DNA of 64,000 bases from Pyrococcus furiosus DSM 3638 (GCF_000007305.1 NC_003413.1:434001-498000), one strand, 5' to 3'; counted from the stretch's first letter, positions 1-8,870 are shown. Program-made: numbers and translations. The notes: generated from the letters alone by a model not told the origin.

Positions 1-2
1 AC

Positions 3-908
3 ATAAATGTTCAAGCTCTAAAAGAGCTTGAGAAGGAAGGTGTGCAAATATATCCATCACCTAGGGTTCTGGAAATAATTCAGGATAAACTAGTACAAAT
101 GCAGGTTATGAAGGAGGCTGGAATTCCTGTCCCACGCTTTATAAAAGCAGATAAAGACGAGTTGGTTGACAAGGCCTTAGAATTTGGATTTCCTTTAGTT
201 CAAAAGACTAGAAGAGAAGGATATGATGGAAAAGGAGTAGCAGTTATAAGAGACAAAAGTGAGCTAGCTAAATTGATTCCTGCAGACTCAATGCTTCAGG
301 AGTTCGTAAACATAGAAAAAGAGATTGCCGTAATGGTGGCTAGAGATCAGGAGGGGAATACTGTAGCATATCCTGTTGTTGAGATGACGTTTAACGAGGC
401 AAATATACTCGATATGCTCATTGCACCCGCAAGGATTGAGGAGGAAATAGCTGAAGAAGCAAAGAGAATTGCAATAAAGGCTGTAAAAGCTTTAGATGGG
501 GTGGGAATATTTGGAGTAGAGATGTTTCTGACAAAAGATGGGGAGGTGTATCTTAACGAAATAGCTCCAAGGCCCCATAATTCAGGTCATTACACTATAG
601 AGGCTTGCCTAACAAGCCAGTTTGAACAGCATATAAGAGCTATAACAGGTCTCCCGCTGGGAAGTTCTGAGCTTTTAATTCCCGCGGTAATGTTTAACCT
701 CCTTGGAGAAGGAAACGGGAAGCCAAAGGTTATTGGAATGAAGGAAGCTCTTAAATTCCCAGGAGTGTATGTCCATATTTATGGAAAGTCCGTTGTTAAG
801 CCTCTAAGAAAGATGGGTCATGTAACCGTCGTAAATAGAAATTTGGAAAAGGCCTTAGAGATTGCCCACAAAGTTAAGAAGGTAATAAAGGTGGTTGGAG
901 ATGCCTAA
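3..908 (+). CDS. purK: PurK-type ATP-grasp carboxylase (5' truncated by window edge)
   Basis: 5-(carboxyamino)imidazole ribonucleotide synthase uses ATP and bicarbonate to carboxylate AIR in purine synthesis. The frame is open to the first base of the window, so the N-terminal part of the pre-ATP-grasp domain lies outside. The GTG at 42 is an internal valine, not a start. Visible ATP-grasp features are the [12 protein letters not shown] loop, the LQEFV strand and the metal-binding segment [15 protein letters not shown], all typical of PurK. The last 8 bases overlap purE, whose product works on the PurK product, so the two are almost certainly cotranscribed. Family assignment is firm; the true start cannot be seen. 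Confidence 0.93.
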   Translation: MNVQALKELEKEGVQIYPSPRVLEIIQDKLVQMQVMKEAGIPVPRFIKADKDELVDKALEFGFPLVQKTRREGYDGKGVAVIRDKSELAKLIPADSMLQEFVNIEKEIAVMVARDQEGNTVAYPVVEMTFNEANILDMLIAPARIEEEIAEEAKRIAIKAVKALDGVGIFGVEMFLTKDGEVYLNEIAPRPHNSGHYTIEACLTSQFEQHIRAITGLPLGSSELLIPAVMFNLLGEGNGKPKVIGMKEALKFPGVYVHIYGKSVVKPLRKMGHVTVVNRNLEKALEIAHKVKKVIKVVGDA

Positions 909-1413
909 AGTTGGAATCATAATGGGTAGTGATTCAGATTTGCCCGTAATGAAGGAAGCAGCTAAAGTTCTGGAAGAGTTTGGAGTAGATTATGAAATAA
1001 CAATAGTCTCGGCACACAGAACACCAGAGAGAATGTACGAGTATGCAAAAACTGCCAGAGAGAGGGGAATTGAAGTTATTATTGCAGGTGCTGGAGGTGC
1101 AGCCCATCTTCCTGGAATGACGGCCTCGATAACAACTCTTCCTGTAATAGGAGTTCCAGTTAAAAGTAGGGCCTTGAATGGACTAGATTCTCTGCTTTCC
1201 ATAGTTCAAATGCCAGCAGGTGTTCCTGTTGCTACTGTAGCCATAAACAATGCTAAGAATGCTGCTTTACTTGCTCTCAGAATTCTTTCTATAAAGTATC
1301 CAGAGATTGCCGAAAAACTAGAAAAGTACAAAGAAGAGATGAGAAAAACAGTTGAGGAAAAAGCTAAAAAGCTCGAAGAGGTTGGTTGGAAAGAATATCT
1401 GGGAGAGGAATGA
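901..1413 (+). CDS. purE: N5-carboxyaminoimidazole ribonucleotide mutase PurE
   Basis: PurE moves the carboxylate of N5-CAIR to give CAIR in purine synthesis. The protein has about 170 residues, the usual class I length. Visible motifs are GSDSDLPVM near the N-terminus, the SAHRTPERM segment around residue 37 with the catalytic histidine, and [10 protein letters not shown] in the active-site loop. I chose the ATG at 901; a TTG two codons upstream is also in frame but is less likely. The start lies inside the end of purK, with GGTTGGAG just upstream as a ribosome binding site. The C-terminus is a charged helix rich in Lys and Glu. Confidence 0.95.
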   Translation: MPKVGIIMGSDSDLPVMKEAAKVLEEFGVDYEITIVSAHRTPERMYEYAKTARERGIEVIIAGAGGAAHLPGMTASITTLPVIGVPVKSRALNGLDSLLSIVQMPAGVPVATVAINNAKNAALLALRILSIKYPEIAEKLEKYKEEMRKTVEEKAKKLEEVGWKEYLGEE

Positions 1414-1497
1414 TTTAGTCCTTTTTTAAATATTTTTAGGAGATTTGACAACTTAGATTTGGGAATTTATATAAAGCCTCTTTCAATAGGTTGTAGT

Positions 1498-1947
1498 ATG
1501 ATAGAAATCAGAACTCATACAGCCTTACATGTTCTAAAAGGCGCGGTTGTAAAAGTTTTGGGTGAAGGTGCTAAATGGACGGCAAGTGTTTATGTAAATG
1601 GAAACCACGGAAGATTAACTGTTAAGTTCAACAGAAAACCAACCCATGAAGAAATTAGAGAAATAGAAAGGCTCGCAAATGAAAAAATCAAGGAGAATGT
1701 TCCCATACAAATATATGAACTTTCCAGGGAAGAGGCAGAAAAAATATTTGGGGATGAAATGTATGATCTCTTTCCAGTTCCAGAACACGTCAGGACTCTT
1801 AAAGTTGTAGTCATCGAAGACTGGAATGTCAATGCATGCAACAAGGAACATACAAAGACAACTGGTGAAATAGGGGAGATAAAAATAAGGAAAGTTAGGT
1901 TCAGAAAATCCAAGGAACTTCTTGAAATAAGTTTTGATGTATTATAA
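1498..1947 (+). CDS. alaX: AlaX-type alanyl-tRNA editing protein
   Basis: Stand-alone editing domain related to the alanyl-tRNA synthetase C-terminal editing module; such proteins hydrolyse mischarged Ser- or Gly-tRNA(Ala). The protein has 149 residues, like the compact AlaX proteins of Pyrococcus. The zinc site is visible as HTALH (H7 and H11) and CNKEH (C114 and H118), followed by the conserved TGEIG segment. The ATG at 1498 is chosen over an upstream TTG at 1459 because homology begins with the helix carrying HxxxH. A TATA-like AATTTATATAA lies about 25-35 bases upstream, suggesting a short or absent leader. It stands alone between purE and the convergent symporter gene. Confidence 0.9.
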   Translation: MIEIRTHTALHVLKGAVVKVLGEGAKWTASVYVNGNHGRLTVKFNRKPTHEEIREIERLANEKIKENVPIQIYELSREEAEKIFGDEMYDLFPVPEHVRTLKVVVIEDWNVNACNKEHTKTTGEIGEIKIRKVRFRKSKELLEISFDVL

Positions 1948-1968
1948 AAAAATAACAGAGAAAAGAGG

Positions 1969-3450
1969 TTACTCTGTCATAGCCTTCATTAATTCCTCTG
2001 CATTTTCTGGAGGCTTTGTTGCTAAGCTGACAAGGACTGTAGCTATGAGGGCAAATAGGAACGCTGGTACAAGCTCATAAAGCCCTGTTATTGGCCTTAT
2101 GTATAACTTCCAGATTATTGTTGTTAATGCTCCCACTATCATTCCTGCAACTACACCCCATTTGGTAGCCCTCTTCCAGTATAGAGAGACTATAAGTGTT
2201 GGCCCAATTGCCGCTCCGAGTCCTCCCCAAGCAAAGAGAACCAGCCAGAAAATTATGTCCTTTGCGAAATATGCTAGTAACATTGCGAATATACCCGCCA
2301 AAAAGACGACAATTCTGCTTAGGAACACCGCCTTTTCTTCACTTAGTTTCTCTCCTTTCTTTATGATTTCTTGATAAAAGTCTCTAACTATGGTGGATGC
2401 AACTACAAGTAGCTGTGAATCGGCTGTAGAGAGTATAGCTGCAAAAACTCCACCTATAAGTAATCCATAAAGCAGTGGTCCAAAGAAGTCTGAGGAGAGA
2501 ACAAGGTATATCATCTCTGAATTTGCATCAGGAAGCATGTTAACATCTGGATATAGAGCTCTTCCTGCTAAACCTACGAAGATTGCCCCCCAAGCTAGAA
2601 CTACATTCCAGAATGTGCCTATAACAGTTGAAGCTCTAAGCCTATCTGGATCATCAATTGCCATGTACCTGACAATTATATGTGGTTGCCCGGGAGATCC
2701 CAAACCAATTCCTAAAAATCCTATGAGTCCTCCGACTCCCAGGGAAAGTGGATCAATGTACTTTGGATCGAGAGCTTTAAGAATTGATAACATTACATTT
2801 ACTCCCCCTATCTTAGCCACTGCCACTGCCGGGAGTACTGTTAGTCCGAAGATCATTATTACTGCCCTTATAACATCATTATATGCTACAGCTATAAACC
2901 CACCGAGGACCATATAAATTATAATCATTAGGGCAGCAATTAAGAGCGCTGTTAAAGTGGACAATCCCAATGCAGTGCTGAGAGATTTTGCTCCAGCATT
3001 GAACTGTGCTCCAACGTAAGCTGTTAAGAATATGGCTATAATTATTGAAGCAACTAGCCTAACAATTTTTGAGTCATCTCTAAATCTCTCTTCGAAGTAG
3101 TCTGGAACTGTTATACAATTATATTTTTCTGAAAATTTCCTTAGCCTTATTCCCATATAAACGAATTGGAACATCTCTGCCACTATGTAACCTACAGCAG
3201 CCCAAACAGCACTTACACCTCTTGCATAGGCCATTCCACTGAGACCAAGAACGAGCCATGAAGATCTACCTGAGGATACTGCCGATAATGCAACAACAAT
3301 TTTGTCCATTGCTCTTCCGCCGACAAAAAAGTCTTCTTCTGTTTTGGTTCTTCTCATAACTAAAAACCCAACCAATATAGGCAAGAGGAGTGTAAACAAA
3401 AACGCTGCAAGGGCAACTGGGTTTTTAAGCATTTCATAGGCATTTGCCAC
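1969..3450 (-). CDS. putP: Sodium/solute symporter (SSS family, PutP-like)
   Basis: Integral membrane transporter of 493 residues with about 13 hydrophobic segments, using the sodium gradient to import a small solute. The family is clear from the N-terminal AMDKIVVALSAVSSGRSSW segment and from GLGSPGQPHI and STADSQLLVVAST, which form the sodium and substrate sites in PutP-like proteins. Proline is the usual guess, but the substrate cannot be read from sequence. It starts at GTG with AGGGGGTG upstream. Only 12 bases separate it from a 31-residue membrane peptide encoded just upstream on the same strand, so the two are probably cotranscribed. Confidence 0.9.
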   Translation of the reverse strand: MANAYEMLKNPVALAAFLFTLLLPILVGFLVMRRTKTEEDFFVGGRAMDKIVVALSAVSSGRSSWLVLGLSGMAYARGVSAVWAAVGYIVAEMFQFVYMGIRLRKFSEKYNCITVPDYFEERFRDDSKIVRLVASIIIAIFLTAYVGAQFNAGAKSLSTALGLSTLTALLIAALMIIIYMVLGGFIAVAYNDVIRAVIMIFGLTVLPAVAVAKIGGVNVMLSILKALDPKYIDPLSLGVGGLIGFLGIGLGSPGQPHIIVRYMAIDDPDRLRASTVIGTFWNVVLAWGAIFVGLAGRALYPDVNMLPDANSEMIYLVLSSDFFGPLLYGLLIGGVFAAILSTADSQLLVVASTIVRDFYQEIIKKGEKLSEEKAVFLSRIVVFLAGIFAMLLAYFAKDIIFWLVLFAWGGLGAAIGPTLIVSLYWKRATKWGVVAGMIVGALTTIIWKLYIRPITGLYELVPAFLFALIATVLVSLATKPPENAEELMKAMTE

Positions 3451-3462
3451 ATTTTACACCCC

Positions 3463-3558
3463 CTATGTCTTCTTACTACCAGCGATGTAGTATATAACAA
3501 CAGAACACAAAACTATAAGTGTTGGTAGCACAAAAAGTACAAACTTTGCTCCTAGCAT
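3463..3558 (-). CDS. 31-residue membrane peptide, candidate symporter small accessory protein
   Basis: A short ORF directly upstream of the SSS symporter. It has an ATG start and a near-perfect ribosome binding site, AGGAGGTGATT (3565-3575), six bases before the start. The peptide is one hydrophobic helix of about 22 residues (FVLFVLPTLIVL and onward) ending in a basic tail GSKKT. Tiny membrane proteins in this position beside SSS transporters are known in other prokaryotes as symporter small accessory proteins; assigning this one to that group is inference from position, size and topology. The strong ribosome binding site argues that it is really translated. Confidence 0.72.
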   Translation of the reverse strand: MLGAKFVLFVLPTLIVLCSVVIYYIAGSKKT

Positions 3559-3638
3559 AACGTCAATCACCTCCTATGGACATTGATCAATAGAAAGTAG
3601 CATCCTTTATATTTATAAATATTATTCTAAAATTTTTG

Positions 3639-4340
3639 TGATACTGTTAGGATAGCGGGGGTATCATCTCCTGAAGTTATTCAGCAATATCACCAGGCGG
3701 ATCATCAAAACTAGAATTCTGACAAAATTGTACTAGAAGGTAAACCTATTGACCCTCCTCCAGTCTTTACCCCTGAAATTATTCCAAAAAAAGCTTTGTT
3801 CTTTCCTTAACAGTCCTAAACCAGCACTCAACACTGTTCCTCGGCCCAAAAGTCACATGCAGATAACCCAACCCCAAACTCTTAAACGCTGACTTATACC
3901 AGCCCGCCCCATCAACCAGAAAGACAGACTGCCCTTCACAGGACTTTAAAACAACGAGAAATCTCCACCAACAATTGTAATCTAGACTGTCAAAATCTCC
4001 TTGCTCTTAACGTCAATTTCTTTTCTTCCCGTTGATTTTTATTACTGTTTCATCAACTGTTCCCCTGTTTTTTGACTGCGAGGATTTTTGGCTTGTAAAC
4101 TGCTTCTGCTATTTTTTGAACTGCCTCCCAGTAACTGATTCTGGCGGTTTGCCTGTAGCTTAAGCCGTTTAGGTGCAGGTTTGTTGCTCTGATTTTCTTT
4201 TCTGGTTGGATTTTATTGCGACGAAAGGGTTTTAAGGCTGAAATTAACCAGTGGATAATGGTTTCGGCTTCCTCCTTCTTTTTCTGAGGTAGTGTCTGGG
4301 ATTTAAACCTGATACCCCACAGCTTATCCTAACAGTATCA
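3639..4340 (-). mobile_element. Decayed IS6-family element (ISPfu-type relic)
   Basis: This 0.7-kb stretch is a diverged copy of the intact element at 29555-30336. The left end GATACTGTTAGGATA (from 3640) and right end TATCCTAACAGTATC (to 4339) form the same terminal inverted repeat. Inside, the reading frame of the DDE transposase is recognisable in pieces, for example the equivalents of GPRNCIERWF and FLVDGG, but it carries small deletions and frameshifts and is about 80 bases shorter. AATTTTTG flanks both sides (3631-3638 and 4341-4348), consistent with an 8-bp target duplication. No gene is visibly interrupted; it sits between the symporter unit and purT. Confidence 0.85.
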
Positions 4341-4412
4341 AATTTTTGAGAAAGTTAATTGGAATTATAGAATATAGCTCTATTAGAAAATAAAAATGGT
4401 AGAAGGGTATTT

Positions 4413-5702
4413 TTACAGGAGATGTTTTCTCTTTTCATAGTCTTGAGAATGCCAATCAGAGCTTCTGGTTCTTAATTCAATCATGTGAGCTACCATCTCT
4501 GCCCTCTTTTTAGCCTCTTGCACATCTTTATCCCAAGCCAAGACAACTCCCAACCTTCTTCCTGGGTAGGCCTCGGGCTTTCCAAATAGCCTAATGGTAG
4601 CATTTGGAACGCTTAGGGCTTTTGCTAGCCCTCTGAATCTAGGTGAATACCCAGAGACCTTGGCCTTAATCACGTGAGTAGCCGCTGGGATTAGCATCGG
4701 GAAGAGTCTATAGCCATCAACCCACTCTCCTGGGATGGGGAGACCAAGAACAGCTCTTAAGTGAAGGCCAAACTCTGAGAACCCAGGAGGATGGGAAGCT
4801 AAGGTAACCATTCCAGTATCATGTGGCCTTGGGGAAACTTCATTTGCCCATACCTTGTCTCCTTTGACAAACATTTCAACCCCAAATAGTCCAAGTCCTC
4901 CAAGTACGTCAGTTATCCTTTTAGCGATTCTGTAAACCTCTCTCTCAGCCTTTTCACTGATCTCAGCTGGTTGCCAGCTTGCATGATAGTCGCCATCTAT
5001 TTGATAGTGCCCCACAGGCTTTGGAAAAGTTGTAACAATCTCTCCATTCTCATCGAAATGCCTAACGGCCAATTCTGTGATCTCAACGTCGAAATCTATG
5101 TGCTCTTCTACTATTATCTTCTCTGCACTGCCCCTAGCCTTAGTTTTTGCCTCTTCCCAAGCTTTTGGAATGTCCTCAGGGCCCCTAACAAAGTATGATC
5201 CCTTGCCAGAAGAGCTCATTATAGCTTTAGTGTGGCATGGATATCCAATCTTTTCACAGGCCTCATATAGCTCATCCAAAGTCGTTGCATACATGTACCG
5301 GGAAGTGGGAACTTTAGCCTCTTTTACCAGAGTTTCCCTAAGCCTTTCCCTGTGCATTGCAATCCAGGTAGCTTTTGCATTTGGAACCACAAAGTAGCCC
5401 TCTTTCTCAAATTCAAAGAGTGCATCCAGGTTTATCGCTTCTATCTCGGGGATTATTGCATCTGGCTTTTCTCTCTCTACAACACTCCACAAAAAGTCCT
5501 TGTCCATCATGTTGCCCACGTAACTCCTGTGGGCTACCTGCATGGCAGGTGCATTAGCGTAGCGGTCAACGGCAACTACCTCTACTCCTAACCTCTGGGC
5601 TTCAATTGCTATTTCCTTTCCAAGTTCACCACTTCCTAATAGAAGGATCTTCTGAGCAGAGTCAGTTGTAGCAGTTCCGAGTTCATCCCTAAGCTTTATC
5701 AT
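4413..5702 (-). CDS. purT: Formate-dependent phosphoribosylglycinamide formyltransferase PurT
   Basis: ATP-grasp enzyme of 429 residues that makes formyl-GAR from GAR, formate and ATP, the third step of purine synthesis. The N-terminal Rossmann-like part begins with LLLGSGELGKE. The ATP-grasp core shows KAIMSSSGKGSYFV, the IIVEEHIDFDVEITEL strand and VWANEVSPRPHDTGMVTL, the PurT version of the metal-binding motif. It starts at ATG with GGGGGTGGT upstream. It is divergent from purM across a 135-base gap. A TATA-like CTTAAATATAGG (minus strand, 5742-5754) lies about 40 bases before the start. Confidence 0.95.
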   Translation of the reverse strand: MIKLRDELGTATTDSAQKILLLGSGELGKEIAIEAQRLGVEVVAVDRYANAPAMQVAHRSYVGNMMDKDFLWSVVEREKPDAIIPEIEAINLDALFEFEKEGYFVVPNAKATWIAMHRERLRETLVKEAKVPTSRYMYATTLDELYEACEKIGYPCHTKAIMSSSGKGSYFVRGPEDIPKAWEEAKTKARGSAEKIIVEEHIDFDVEITELAVRHFDENGEIVTTFPKPVGHYQIDGDYHASWQPAEISEKAEREVYRIAKRITDVLGGLGLFGVEMFVKGDKVWANEVSPRPHDTGMVTLASHPPGFSEFGLHLRAVLGLPIPGEWVDGYRLFPMLIPAATHVIKAKVSGYSPRFRGLAKALSVPNATIRLFGKPEAYPGRRLGVVLAWDKDVQEAKKRAEMVAHMIELRTRSSDWHSQDYEKRKHLL

Positions 5703-5837
5703 ACCACCACCCCCAATTGACGTATATATGTTAAAATGCAGCCTATATTTAAGTCTTTTTTAGCATGAAAATGTTAACATAAAAATGTTAATGAATCTTT
5801 TTAAATAGACACAATTTTATCAATTTTTGGTGATAAT
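5703..5837. promoter_or_regulatory. Divergent purT/purM promoter region with repeated AAAATGTTAA
   Basis: This gap carries a TATA-like TTTAAAT at 5801-5807 for purM, with GGTGAT at 5829-5834 as its ribosome binding site, and CTTAAATATAGG on the minus strand for purT. Between the two TATA boxes, AAAATGTTAA occurs twice in direct orientation (5768-5777 and 5782-5791). The first copy overlaps the palindrome TGTTAACA. A regulator bound there could control both genes. No purine regulator is known to me for this order, so the operator role is inference. Confidence 0.5.
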
Positions 5838-6842
5838 ATGCTGACTTATGCACAAGCAGGTGTCGATGAGGAGAAGACATCAAAGGCTTTGAGATTTATA
5901 ATAGAGGCGGCCAGGAAAACCTTTGAGTTTAGAAAAGGCAAACTTGGCGAACCTGGAGATATAGGGCATTATTCGGCACTCTTAGATTTTGGAAATTATT
6001 ACCTTGCTATCACAACTGATGGAGTGGGGACTAAAGTTCTTGTGGCTGAAGCAGTAGGTAAGTTTGACACAATTGGAATAGATATGATAGCGATGAACGT
6101 TAACGACTTAATATGCGTTGGAGCAGAGCCAATAGCTCTCGTGGATTACTTTGCAATTAAAGAACCCAACGAGAGGGTTTTTGAGGAAGTTGCTAAAGGG
6201 CTATATAAAGGAGCTAAGGAAGCGGGAATTGCAATAGTTGGAGGAGAGACGGCAGTAATGCCCGACCTTGTGAATGGCTACGACCTTGCGGGAACTGCGA
6301 TAGGAATTGTGGAAAAGGATAAGGTGATTACTGGAGAGAAGATAAGGCCTGGAGATGCCGTCATAGGAATTTCGAGCTCTGGAATTCACTCTAATGGTCT
6401 AACCTTGGCAAGAAAGCTCCTAATCCCCAAATATGGACTTGACTATGAATACGAAAGTAGAAAGTTGTGGGAATGGCTGTTAGAACCAACTAGAATTTAT
6501 GTAAAGCCTATTCTAGAACTTTTAAAGAGTGTGGAGGTTCATGGACTGGCGCATATAACTGGAGGAGGCCTTCTAAACCTCAAGAGGATTACAAACTATG
6601 GATTTAGGTTAAACATGCCTCCCATAAATGGAATATTTAAGCTAATACATGAGAACGGTGTTCCTTTAGAGGAAATGTTCAGGGTATTTAACATGGGTGT
6701 CGGTTTTGTTGTTGTAGTTTCCCAGGAGGATAAGGAAGAGGCGCTTCAGATATTAAACAGATACTATGAGAGCTTTGAGCTTGGAACAGTTAGTGAAAGA
6801 CCTGGGATAATTGTCGAGAACTATGGTGTAAAGTTTATTTAA
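5838..6842 (+). CDS. purM: Phosphoribosylformylglycinamidine cyclo-ligase PurM
   Basis: AIR synthetase of 334 residues: closes FGAM to AIR with ATP, the step before PurK/PurE. Family motifs include TTDGVGTK (about residues 59-66), the glycine-rich loop [27 protein letters not shown] and HITGGGLLN. It starts at ATG after GGTGAT with a short leader behind a TATA box. Together with purK, purE and purT nearby, it makes this a purine synthesis neighbourhood, although the genes lie in separate transcription units. Length and sequence are normal. Confidence 0.96.
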   Translation: MLTYAQAGVDEEKTSKALRFIIEAARKTFEFRKGKLGEPGDIGHYSALLDFGNYYLAITTDGVGTKVLVAEAVGKFDTIGIDMIAMNVNDLICVGAEPIALVDYFAIKEPNERVFEEVAKGLYKGAKEAGIAIVGGETAVMPDLVNGYDLAGTAIGIVEKDKVITGEKIRPGDAVIGISSSGIHSNGLTLARKLLIPKYGLDYEYESRKLWEWLLEPTRIYVKPILELLKSVEVHGLAHITGGGLLNLKRITNYGFRLNMPPINGIFKLIHENGVPLEEMFRVFNMGVGFVVVVSQEDKEEALQILNRYYESFELGTVSERPGIIVENYGVKFI

Positions 6843-6871
6843 GTACAGCTCAACACCGCTTAGGGATGGAA

Positions 6872-7687
6872 ATGAGGATAGTCTTTGACATGGATGGGGT
6901 ATTGTACAGAGGGAACACTCCAATAGAAGGTGCAAGGGAAGTTATTGAGTTCCTAAAAGAGAAGGGAATAAAATTTGCATTTTTAACGAACAACTCGACA
7001 AAAACTCCTGAAATGTATAGGGAAAGACTTCTGAAGATGGGCATAGATGTCCCCGCTGACTCAATAATAACTTCGGGACTTGCAACTAGGATTTATATGA
7101 AGAAACACTTTGAACCTGGGAAGATATTTGTCATAGGAGGAAGAGGGCTTGTAGAGGAGATGGAAAAGTTAGGCTGGGGAATTGTGAGTGTTGAAGAAGC
7201 TAGAGAGGGCATTTGGAAGGAAGTGAAATATGTTGTCGTGGGCTTGGATCCGGAATTAACATATGAAAAGCTGAAGTATGGAACTCTTGCAATAAGAAAT
7301 GGAGCAGAGTTCATTGGGACTAATCCTGACAGAACATACCCAGGAGAGGAAGGAATTTATCCTGGAGCTGGTTCTATAATAGCTGCTCTGGAGGCTGCAA
7401 CAGATAAAAAGCCTCTAATAATTGGAAAACCTAATGAGCCTATGTACGAAGTCCTAAGAGAGAAGTTGGGGGAAGGAGAAGTTTGGATGGTTGGGGATAG
7501 GCTTGATACTGACATTCTCTTTGCAAAGAAATTTGGAATGAAGGCAATTATGGTTTTAACTGGAGTTCACTCTCTTTCTGACATCGAGAAAAGTGATATA
7601 AAGCCTGATCTAGTATTGCCAAGTATAAAAGAGCTATTGGAATATTTAAAAATACTACATGATGAAGATAAAGAGGGCACCAAGTGA
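6872..7687 (+). CDS. HAD-superfamily phosphatase, NagD type
   Basis: Cytosolic phosphatase of about 271 residues. Motif I is FDMDGVLYRG (nucleophile D6, acid/base D8), motif II is FLTNNSTKTPEMY, and motif III/IV includes IIGKPNEPMY and GDRLDTDILFAKKFG. The large cap between motifs II and III marks the NagD/4-nitrophenylphosphatase branch. The substrate is unknown; phosphoglycolate and small sugar phosphates are usual for this group. In-frame ATGs lie at 6866 and 6872. The second is preferred because TAGGGA is correctly spaced only for it. The gene follows purM by about 30 bases and may be cotranscribed. Confidence 0.88.
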   Translation: MRIVFDMDGVLYRGNTPIEGAREVIEFLKEKGIKFAFLTNNSTKTPEMYRERLLKMGIDVPADSIITSGLATRIYMKKHFEPGKIFVIGGRGLVEEMEKLGWGIVSVEEAREGIWKEVKYVVVGLDPELTYEKLKYGTLAIRNGAEFIGTNPDRTYPGEEGIYPGAGSIIAALEAATDKKPLIIGKPNEPMYEVLREKLGEGEVWMVGDRLDTDILFAKKFGMKAIMVLTGVHSLSDIEKSDIKPDLVLPSIKELLEYLKILHDEDKEGTK

Positions 7688-7963
7688 GGATAACTTTCAG
7701 GAATCTCTTAAAAACCTTGCATTTTCCTTTTGAAAACCTGTTGTCCTTCAATAAATCATTTTTCTGAATTTTCTTTGCTACTGGGTGTGTCACTCTGTTT
7801 GGCCAGCAGATTTGTCTATGTATTCTGTAGCATTCTCTAAGTCTAGAAGGAATAGTCTTCTGGCTATACCATAAGTTTGTAATTATCCCGTCATGTTGAG
7901 CACTGAAAACTTTAAACCTCTCAGCTATAAATAAGTAGATGAGCTCAATAAAGGGGTGTGAGA
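7688..7963. other. Non-coding stretch opening the degenerate island
   Basis: No supported gene is seen here. The 16-base word CATTTTCCTTTTGAAA at 7720-7735 recurs exactly at 15128-15143, near the other end of the decayed region; it is pyrimidine-rich and may simply be a terminator for the HAD gene. Near the right end, GCTATAAATA (about 7924-7933) looks like a TATA box for the remnant gene that follows. A long minus-strand frame crosses this stretch into the HAD gene, but it resembles no family I recognise. Confidence 0.5.
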
Positions 7964-8250
7964 GTGAAAACATCCATTGTAACCCCTGCTATACCCTTGA
8001 TAGTTCCAGCGGTGTTAGGGAGTCTCGAAAGATTTGGAAGAGCATAAAGCAAGAGTTGAGAAAAGAATAGACAAAATCGCTGAGATACTTGATAGGGTTG
8101 CGAGCGGAGATCTAAGCGTTGAAGACGAAGTAATTAGTGGAGAGTTAAGAAAGGGATCGAGAAACTTAGAAGATCCATTAGTGAGTTAGGGTTAATACAG
8201 GTCTATGGCTGTGATAAAGGCGCTGGACTTATCTGTGAGTATGCTGGAGC
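7964..8250 (+). pseudogene. Frameshifted remnant of a small protein gene
   Basis: A GTG start preceded by GGGGTG and a TATA box opens a frame reading MKTSIVTPAIPLIVPAVLGS, a hydrophobic N-terminus that soon hits a stop near 8045. The coding pattern resumes in another frame: a charged helical stretch with RVEKRIDKIAEILDRV, then LSVEDEVISGELR, and after a further shift LGLIQVYGCDKGAG, ending near 8250. At least two frameshifts are needed to join the pieces. The product would be a helical protein of about 90 residues. I do not recognise the family. Confidence 0.5.
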
Positions 8251-8282
8251 TTGATTTATATGGATTTCCAAAAACAGGGGTG

Positions 8283-8522
8283 ATGTCTTTGAAGTTCATT
8301 ATTATAAAAAGATTCAAGAATAGGGATGAGTTATGTAAGTTTTTGGAGAGATCAAATACAAAGTCTTCATTTGGTATCTTTAGGTTGATAGCCTTTATCT
8401 TTGCTAGTATCTTAGTTGAGCGTATGTTTCCTGGCTCTGAATTTGTTAAGAATATCGTGATTGTCGCACTGGGCTTAGCAATTTTTGTGACTTTTCCTAA
8501 ATTGGGAGGCAAGGGAACATAA
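8283..8522 (+). CDS. Small membrane protein of unknown function
   Basis: An open frame that would encode about 79 residues from ATG 8283. The frame extends upstream to an ATG at 8205, but that part overlaps the decayed preceding gene, which reads more like protein there. GGGGTG lies immediately before the chosen start. The product has a basic N-terminus (KFIIIKRFKNRDELCKFLE) and two hydrophobic segments (FRLIAFIFASILVE and FVKNIVIVALGLAIFVTF), so it is probably membrane-bound. Neighbours on both sides are broken genes, so it may be a surviving member of a lost cassette. No family recognised. Confidence 0.45.
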   Translation: MSLKFIIIKRFKNRDELCKFLERSNTKSSFGIFRLIAFIFASILVERMFPGSEFVKNIVIVALGLAIFVTFPKLGGKGT

Positions 8523-8556
8523 AAATACACTTTAAGTTTGTTGGAGGTGAAAAACA

Positions 8557-8765
8557 ACGGACACGATAACTAAAATGCTTCCAGTTCCATTTATGGCAGT
8601 GGTTGCATACTTGCTATGTTTTCATCGATGTTTGCTCTTTGGGGAAACCCACTAAGGTATCTTGCAATAGCAGGCATTGTCCTCCTAACAATCCTTAAAT
8701 TCTCAGCGGCAATGAGAAAAGGAGAAATAAGAAGGCTACTATTAAGGCTTAAAAAGAGCGTTTAA
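8557..8765 (+). pseudogene. Remnant of a small membrane protein gene
   Basis: A good ribosome binding site, GGAGGTG (8543-8549), is followed at normal spacing by ACG rather than ATG, suggesting a lost start codon. The frame reads TITKMLPVPFMAVVAYL, then shifts; the following frame reads MFSSMFALWGNPLRYLAIAG and continues through a hydrophobic segment to KGEIRRLLLRLKKSV and a stop at 8763-8765. Joined, the product would be a protein of about 65-70 residues with two hydrophobic segments and a basic tail. Not recognised. Confidence 0.45.
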
Positions 8766-8870
8766 TGGAAGAAAAACTTCAGTTGATCGTAATTTATGGG
8801 TAGAAAGGTGTGAGAAAGACTATAGCCTGGGACTTGGAGGATTTTGGAAAGTTAAGATATGGAAGTTCCA
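8766..8870 (+). pseudogene. Archaeal ATPase remnant: N-terminus fused to C-terminus by deletion
   Basis: The translated remnant reads EEKLQLIVIYG, stop, KGVRKT, directly followed by IAWDLEDFGKL. The first part matches the Walker A neighbourhood of the intact ATPase at 9269-10636 (ENFELIVIYGRRRVGKT), and the second matches its extreme C-terminus (VWDLGDFERL). More than a kilobase of the gene has therefore been lost by an internal deletion. An in-frame stop replaces the first Arg of the P-loop. Confidence 0.6.

Noticed and set aside
42-44. GTG start for purK
   Set aside because: The frame is open to the window edge and the family needs an N-terminal domain, so this is an internal codon.
5820-5840. 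TATCA...GGTGATA near purM resembling a TGM
   Set aside because: The spacing is one base too long and the right half is simply the ribosome binding site of purM.
7548-7973. A 141-residue minus-strand frame antisense to the HAD gene end
   Set aside because: Half of it lies opposite a real gene, there is no good ribosome binding site, and no family is recognised.
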